This document shows positions 13,479 to 17,223 of a stretch of DNA of 17,223 nucleotides, in pieces. Position numbers and translations under genes: made by a program. Where the stretch lies: contig JANYBA010000146.1 in NCBI GenBank assembly GCA_025360985.1, positions 1 through 17,223 of the forward strand, written 5' to 3'. This DNA comes from Gammaproteobacteria bacterium. Lineage in GTDB: Bacteria; Pseudomonadota; Gammaproteobacteria; Xanthomonadales; Xanthomonadaceae. The notes under the pieces were generated by a model. The model ran no database searches. It was not told the origin of the DNA and saw nothing but the letters and a program-made list of their open reading frames with translations. Position 1 is the stretch's first letter. Each line of letters opens with the position of its first letter.

Positions 13479-14804
13479 TCACCTTTCGGCCAACAACGCC
13501 TCGACCTCGTCGATCGCGCGCGGCACGCCATCGGTCAGCACTTCGTGGCCGTCCCTGGTGATGGCGACATCGTCCTCGATGCGGATGCCGATGCCCTGCC
13601 ATTTTGCGGCGACGCCCTTCATGCCCGGCGGAATGTACAGCCCGGGTTCGACGGTGAAGACCATGCCCGCTTCCAATTCGCGGTAATCACCGGCGAGCTT
13701 GTATTCGCCAACGTCGTGCACGTCCAGGCCCAGCCAGTGCCCGGTCTTGTGCATGTAGAAACGCTTGTAGTCGTTGCTCGCGAGCACCTTCTTCAAGCTG
13801 CCCTTGAGCAGGCCCAGCGACAACAGTCCTTCGGCGAGCACCCGCACCGCCGCCTCGTGCCCGGCGATCCACGCGCGTCCCGGGCGCGCTTCGGCCAGTG
13901 CCGCGGCCTGCGCGTCGAGCACGACTTGGCAGAGCGCACGCTGTTCCTTCGAATAGCGGCCGTTCACCGGCCAGGTCCGGGTGATGTCGGAGGCGTAGTT
14001 GGCGTACTCGGCGCCGGCATCGCAAAGCACCAGGTCGCCATCGGCGATTTGCGAGCGATTGGCGCGGTAATGCAACACGCAGGCATTGGCGCCAGCGCCG
14101 ACGATCGGCTCGTAGGCCGGTACCGCGTCATGGCGGCGATACTCGAACTGCAGCGCCGCCTCGATTTCGTATTCGTAACCGCCGGCGCGGGTCGCGCGCA
14201 TGGCCGCGCGTTGCGCGCGCGCGCCGATATCGGCCGCCTTGCGCATCAGCTTGAGCTCGGCGGCGCTCTTGAACAGGCGCAGTTCGTGCAGCAGGTGCCC
14301 GAGCTCGAGGAACTCGTGTGGCGGCTGCGCGCCCTGCCGGACTTGCGCGCGGACGCGATTGACCCAGGCGATCAGCTTCAGGTCGAAATCGGTGTCGCGG
14401 CCGAAGTGGTAGTAGACGCGCGAACGTCCCTCGAGCAGGCCGGGCAGGATTTCGTCGAGATCGGATATCGGGAACGCGTCGTCCATGCCGTAGTCGTCGA
14501 CGGCGCCGGCCGGACCGGCGCGCGGTCCGTCCCAGGCTTCCCGCTCGGCATCGCGCTCGCGGCAGAACAGCAAGGCTTCGCCATGCTTGCGGCCCGGCAC
14601 CAGCACCAACACCGCCTCCGGCTCGGGAAATCCACCCAGGTACCAGAAATCGCTGTCCTGCCGGTACGGATAGGTGGTGTCCTTGCTGCGCAGGCGTTCC
14701 GGCGCGGCCGGCAAGACCAGGATCGCGTCGTCGCCGGCCATGCGCATGAGCTGCTTGCGGCGGCGGGCGAACTCTGTCGATCTGATCGAGGCGGGCTTGA
14801 GCAT
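13479..14804 (-). CDS. pepP: Xaa-Pro aminopeptidase PepP (M24B)
   Basis: The 441-residue protein equals the E. coli PepP length. The N-terminal domain (residues 1-175) carries YPYRQDSDFWYLGGFPEPEA, the standard 'R.DSDF.YL.GF.EP' block. The C-terminal pita-bread domain has the five metal ligands: Asp262 (LVLCDAGAEY), Asp273 (ASDITRTWP), His356 (TGHWLGLDVHD), Glu386 (TVEPGLY) and Glu410 (GIRIEDDV). It releases an N-terminal residue that precedes proline, using two manganese ions, in the cytoplasm. The ATG at 14804 is preferred because the frame above it (to 14876) enters ygfB and shows no family match. ygfB ends 32 bases upstream, so the two are likely one operon. Confidence 0.94.
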   Translation of the reverse strand: MLKPASIRSTEFARRRKQLMRMAGDDAILVLPAAPERLRSKDTTYPYRQDSDFWYLGGFPEPEAVLVLVPGRKHGEALLFCRERDAEREAWDGPRAGPAGAVDDYGMDDAFPISDLDEILPGLLEGRSRVYYHFGRDTDFDLKLIAWVNRVRAQVRQGAQPPHEFLELGHLLHELRLFKSAAELKLMRKAADIGARAQRAAMRATRAGGYEYEIEAALQFEYRRHDAVPAYEPIVGAGANACVLHYRANRSQIADGDLVLCDAGAEYANYASDITRTWPVNGRYSKEQRALCQVVLDAQAAALAEARPGRAWIAGHEAAVRVLAEGLLSLGLLKGSLKKVLASNDYKRFYMHKTGHWLGLDVHDVGEYKLAGDYRELEAGMVFTVEPGLYIPPGMKGVAAKWQGIGIRIEDDVAITRDGHEVLTDGVPRAIDEVEALLAER

Positions 14805-14836
14805 GCGGGTGCGGTCGAAGTCGGTTCGAAGAGACG

Positions 14837-15388
14837 TCAGTTCAAGGATCGGCGATGGCGCGGCCCGAGCACGCAATCGCTGTGCACCAGCATCACCGCG
14901 ACGCGGATGAACTCCGCGACTTCTTCCAGTGCGTCCTCATCAGCGCCGGGATCGTCGTAGCTCAGGTCGCTGGCGGCGATCCGGCCGATGTCGGCCAGGG
15001 CCTCGCTCGATTCATCCGACAACGCCGGCGCCGCGCCCGCGGCCAGGCCAAAGCCGCCGAGAAATCCACGGCACCACGCCAGCAGCGCGTCGCCGCGCTC
15101 GCTGACCGGCAGGTCGTCGTCCGGCAACAACAACGAGAAGCCCAGTTCCGGCGACGACAAGGCTTCGAGCGATGCCCAGTACATCTGGTCGAGCGCGCCG
15201 CCCGGGCTCGCCGGGCTCGCCAGCGGATCGGCCAAGGCCTGTCCGAGCCAATGCTCGCCGTCGGTCGCCTGCCCGCCGGACAACAAGCCACACAGGCTCC
15301 CGTGCAGCTCGGCAGCATCCAGGCCCAGGCTCAGCTGCCGGGCCTGCTCGGCTATTTCGGAATACCGGGGAAGGGATCGATCGGACAT
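14837..15388 (-). CDS. ygfB: YgfB family protein (UPF0149)
   Basis: This 183-residue protein begins MSDRSLPRYSEIAEQARQL and contains the family's LDAAELHGSLCGLLSGGQ (about residues 23-40), 'HG.LCGLL.G' being the hallmark. Later blocks are ERGDALLAWCRGFLGGFGLA and ALEEVAEFIRVAVMLV. Members are small helical proteins normally encoded just upstream of pepP, as here. In Pseudomonas aeruginosa YgfB is known to dampen the AlpA-driven ampDh3 pathway and so affects beta-lactam resistance; whether this copy has a similar role is unknown. A -10-like TAGAAT is 25 bases before the start. Confidence 0.88.
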   Translation of the reverse strand: MSDRSLPRYSEIAEQARQLSLGLDAAELHGSLCGLLSGGQATDGEHWLGQALADPLASPASPGGALDQMYWASLEALSSPELGFSLLLPDDDLPVSERGDALLAWCRGFLGGFGLAAGAAPALSDESSEALADIGRIAASDLSYDDPGADEDALEEVAEFIRVAVMLVHSDCVLGPRHRRSLN

Positions 15389-15412
15389 CGCGTCTCGCCA
15401 AGCCAGGCGCTC

Positions 15413-15418
15413 ATTCTA
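15413..15418 (-). promoter_or_regulatory. Candidate -10 element of ygfB-pepP
   Basis: On the minus strand TAGAAT (15418-15413) matches the -10 consensus at 5 of 6 positions and stands 25 bases before the ygfB ATG. No strong -35 is seen at 16-18 bases upstream; ACAAGG is the nearest candidate. The call is tentative. Confidence 0.35.
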
Positions 15419-15432
15419 GCAAGCCGTGGTGG

Positions 15433-15477
15433 TCGCCTTGTGATCGCCTTGTCGCCGCCGCGGTCGCCACCTAGACT
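15433..15477 (+). promoter_or_regulatory. Candidate promoter of the c-di-GMP sensor gene, with 11-bp-phased repeats
   Basis: TTGTCG (15449-15454), a 17-base spacer and TAGACT (15472-15477) form a plausible sigma70 promoter; each hexamer matches consensus at 4 of 6 positions. Two copies of TCGCCTTGT (15433-15441 and 15444-15452) overlap and precede the -35, spaced 11 bases apart, about one helical turn. This could be an operator, but the motif is short and GC-rich and may be chance. Confidence 0.35.
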
Positions 15478-15506
15478 GCTTGAGGTGGATTCCTCGGGGG
15501 CGTTGC

Positions 15507-17223
15507 GTGTCGCCACGGTCCGGTTCGGAACATGGATTTTTGCGGCTCCGGGCCTGCACCTGCGCCGGAGCGCTGCTTGCGCTTTCGCTGCCGGCCAGCG
15601 CATGGGCGGATGCCCCGGAGACCTGGCGCCCCGTTGAGATCGCGGTGCCGCTGGTGGTCACCGTCCTGCTCGGCTTGCTGTTGTGGTGGCTGCAGCGACG
15701 GCGCGTGCAAAAAGAAGCGGCGCTGTTTGCCGAAATCCGCGAGCGCGAAGCCCGGTTGAACCTGGCGCTATGGGGCTCGGGCGACGAATTCTGGGACTGG
15801 AACATCCGCGAGAACACCCTGTACCGGCTCGGCGCCAACCAACTGCTCGGGCGCAGCACGATCGAGACCTTGAGCACGGACGAATGGCGGCAACAGGCGA
15901 TCCATCCGGACGACCTGCCGCGGGTACAGAAACTCTTGCAGGAACATATCGTCGGCAATACGGCGCAATACGATTCCGAGCACCGGATCCGCAACGCCGC
16001 CGGCGAATGGGTCTGGGTGCGCTCGCGCGGCAAGCTGGTCGAGCGCGACGAGCATGGCGCGCCCTTGCGCATGGCCGGCACCGCCCGCGACATCACCACG
16101 CTGCGCGGCGCCGAGCGCGAGCGCCGGGTGGCGCTGGAAGTGCTGCGCAGCATGAGCGAAGCGGTCGGCGTGATCGACACGGAATTCCGCTTCATCTCGG
16201 TCAATCCGGCGTTCTCGCGCATCACCGGCTACAGCGAGCAGGAAGTGCTCAACCGCGACTCGCGCCTGCTCAATTCCGACCAGCACGCGCCGGCGTTCTA
16301 CCAGCGCTTCCGCGACATCCTCGAACGCACCGGCCATTGGGCCGGGGAAATGTGGCAGAAGCGCAAGGACGGCCGGGATTTCCTCGGCTGGATCGAGCTC
16401 AGCGAAGTGCGCGATTCGCTCGGCGCGCGCAGCCATTTCGTCGCCGTGGTCACCGACATCACCGACAAGAAACGCGCCGAGCAGGAACTGCGTTACCTGG
16501 CCAACTACGACGCGCTGACCGGGTTGCCGAACCGTGCCCTGTTGTCGGAGCGGCTGGGCCGGGCGATCGTGCGCGCGCGCCGCCAGGAAAGCCGGGTGGC
16601 GGTGTTGTTCCTCGACCTCGACCGCTTCAAGGACATCAACGATTCGCTCGGCCACGCCGCCGGCGATCGCCTGCTCAAGGCCGCGGCGGCCCGGCTGCAG
16701 GCCACCATCGGCGCCACCGACACGGTGGCGCGCCTGGGCGGCGACGAATTCACCGTGGTGCTCGAGGACATCGATGGCGTGGCGACGGTGGAACGGGTCG
16801 CGCGGGAAATACTGGCCGCGTTCGCGTTGCCGCTCGACCTGGAGGAGCGCCACGACATCGCCATCACGCCATCGTTGGGCATCAGCCTGTACCCCGACCA
16901 CGCCCAGCTGCCGACCGACCTGCTCAAGTTCGCCGACACGGCGATGTACCAGGCCAAGGCGGCGGGGCGCAACACGCTGCGTTTCTTCGACCCGGAGATG
17001 CAGAACGTGGTCAGCGCGCGCGCGGCTTTGAATGCCGACCTGCGCATGGCGCTGCGCGAGAACCAGTTTCTGCTGCACTATCAGCCGCAAGTCGATGCCC
17101 AGGGCTGCACGACGGGCGTCGAAGCCCTGGTGCGCTGGCAGCATCCGCAGCGCGGCCTGGTGGGCCCCATCCACTTCATTCTGCCGGCAGAGGATAACGG
17201 ACTGATCCTGCCCATTGGCCGCT
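15507..17223 (+). CDS. Membrane PAS-PAS-GGDEF-EAL sensor protein, 3' end outside window
   Basis: A frame open from 15507 to the window edge gives at least 572 residues. It begins with a GTG six bases after GGGGG (15496-15500). The signal peptide ends about ASAWA|DAPE (cleavage after residue 34), and a membrane helix follows at 45-63 (IAVPLVVTVLLGLLLWWLQ). PAS 1 covers about residues 80-200 (GDEFWDWNIRENTL, WVWVRSRGKLVERDEHG). PAS 2 covers about 210-318 (SMSEAVGVIDTEFRFISVNP, then a DITDKKRAEQEL linker). The GGDEF domain (about 325-490) has an intact GGDEF at 411-415, preceded by GATD where an RxxD inhibitory site would be. An EAL domain begins near 510 (FLLHYQPQVD, EALVRW at 539-544). It should make and/or hydrolyse cyclic di-GMP at the inner membrane. 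Confidence 0.9.
   Translation, partial: MSPRSGSEHGFLRLRACTCAGALLALSLPASAWADAPETWRPVEIAVPLVVTVLLGLLLWWLQRRRVQKEAALFAEIREREARLNLALWGSGDEFWDWNIRENTLYRLGANQLLGRSTIETLSTDEWRQQAIHPDDLPRVQKLLQEHIVGNTAQYDSEHRIRNAAGEWVWVRSRGKLVERDEHGAPLRMAGTARDITTLRGAERERRVALEVLRSMSEAVGVIDTEFRFISVNPAFSRITGYSEQEVLNRDSRLLNSDQHAPAFYQRFRDILERTGHWAGEMWQKRKDGRDFLGWIELSEVRDSLGARSHFVAVVTDITDKKRAEQELRYLANYDALTGLPNRALLSERLGRAIVRARRQESRVAVLFLDLDRFKDINDSLGHAAGDRLLKAAAARLQATIGATDTVARLGGDEFTVVLEDIDGVATVERVAREILAAFALPLDLEERHDIAITPSLGISLYPDHAQLPTDLLKFADTAMYQAKAAGRNTLRFFDPEMQNVVSARAALNADLRMALRENQFLLHYQPQVDAQGCTTGVEALVRWQHPQRGLVGPIHFILPAEDNGLILPIGR

Noticed and set aside
13545..14960. A 471-codon + strand open frame opposite pepP and ygfB.
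   Set aside because: No recognisable motif, and the opposite strand carries the complete pepP metal site and ygfB hallmark.
15389..15506. Possibility of a 6S RNA gene next to ygfB, as found near ygfB/zapA in other gammaproteobacteria.
   Set aside because: The gap is only 118 bases, holds no large central-bubble hairpin, and the next gene is a GGDEF-EAL sensor, not zapA.
15768..17174. A 468-codon antisense open frame under the GGDEF-EAL gene, and a 504-codon frame on the same strand.
   Set aside because: Both are shadows of the sensor gene, whose own frame shows PAS, GGDEF and EAL motifs but is unterminated because it leaves the window.

Overview
The window is high-GC bacterial DNA with short intergenic gaps and many overlapping ATGA/GTGA/TGATG gene junctions. 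The core genes (xerD, lptG-lptF, pepA-holC, pepP and a ygfB-type gene) and a GTAG-headed REP pair point to a gammaproteobacterium, most likely of the Xanthomonadales/Lysobacterales. That placement is inferred from gene content and arrangement, not from a marker phylogeny.

Left part (1-7700): an accessory stretch of small, mostly single-domain genes, nearly all on the + strand. In order they are: the end of a dihydrofolate-reductase-like (RibD C-terminal) protein; a truncated VOC/glyoxalase gene; two intact VOC-superfamily genes; a five-helix membrane protein; a DUF6438-like protein; a four-helix membrane protein; a MAPEG protein; a 67-residue membrane protein; a shortened NTF2-like protein; an ACT-domain/monooxygenase-like fusion; and a DOPA-4,5-dioxygenase-like protein. 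A minus-strand TPR/transglutaminase-like lipoprotein gene (5292-6455) with a recognisable promoter interrupts the run. Then come a GFA-type zinc protein, a low-affinity iron permease-like protein and an ABM-type monooxygenase. Several look like detoxification or small-molecule enzymes, but nothing shows that they form one pathway. Two are visibly degraded (432-530 and 3851-4180) and one may be frameshifted near its start (2114-2683), so this part is evolving loosely.

Right part (7713-17223): conserved core genes. xerD (minus) is divergent from an RDD membrane protein. lptG and lptF (minus, overlapping) encode the two permease subunits of the LPS exporter. They are divergent from pepA-holC (leucyl aminopeptidase and DNA polymerase III chi, overlapping by 1 nt). 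A perfect 24-bp inverted repeat (REP/BIME type) separates holC from the convergent pair ygfB-pepP. Divergent from ygfB is a large sensor gene (signal peptide, membrane helix, two PAS domains, GGDEF, EAL) that runs off the right edge at 17223.

No tRNA, rRNA, CRISPR array, intact insertion sequence or phage module was seen. No gap exceeds 300 bases. I do not see a convincing new multi-gene system. The most unusual items are the ACT-ABM fusion, the internally deleted NTF2-like gene, the possible frameshift in the DUF6438 gene, and an 11-bp-phased repeat in the putative promoter of the c-di-GMP sensor.
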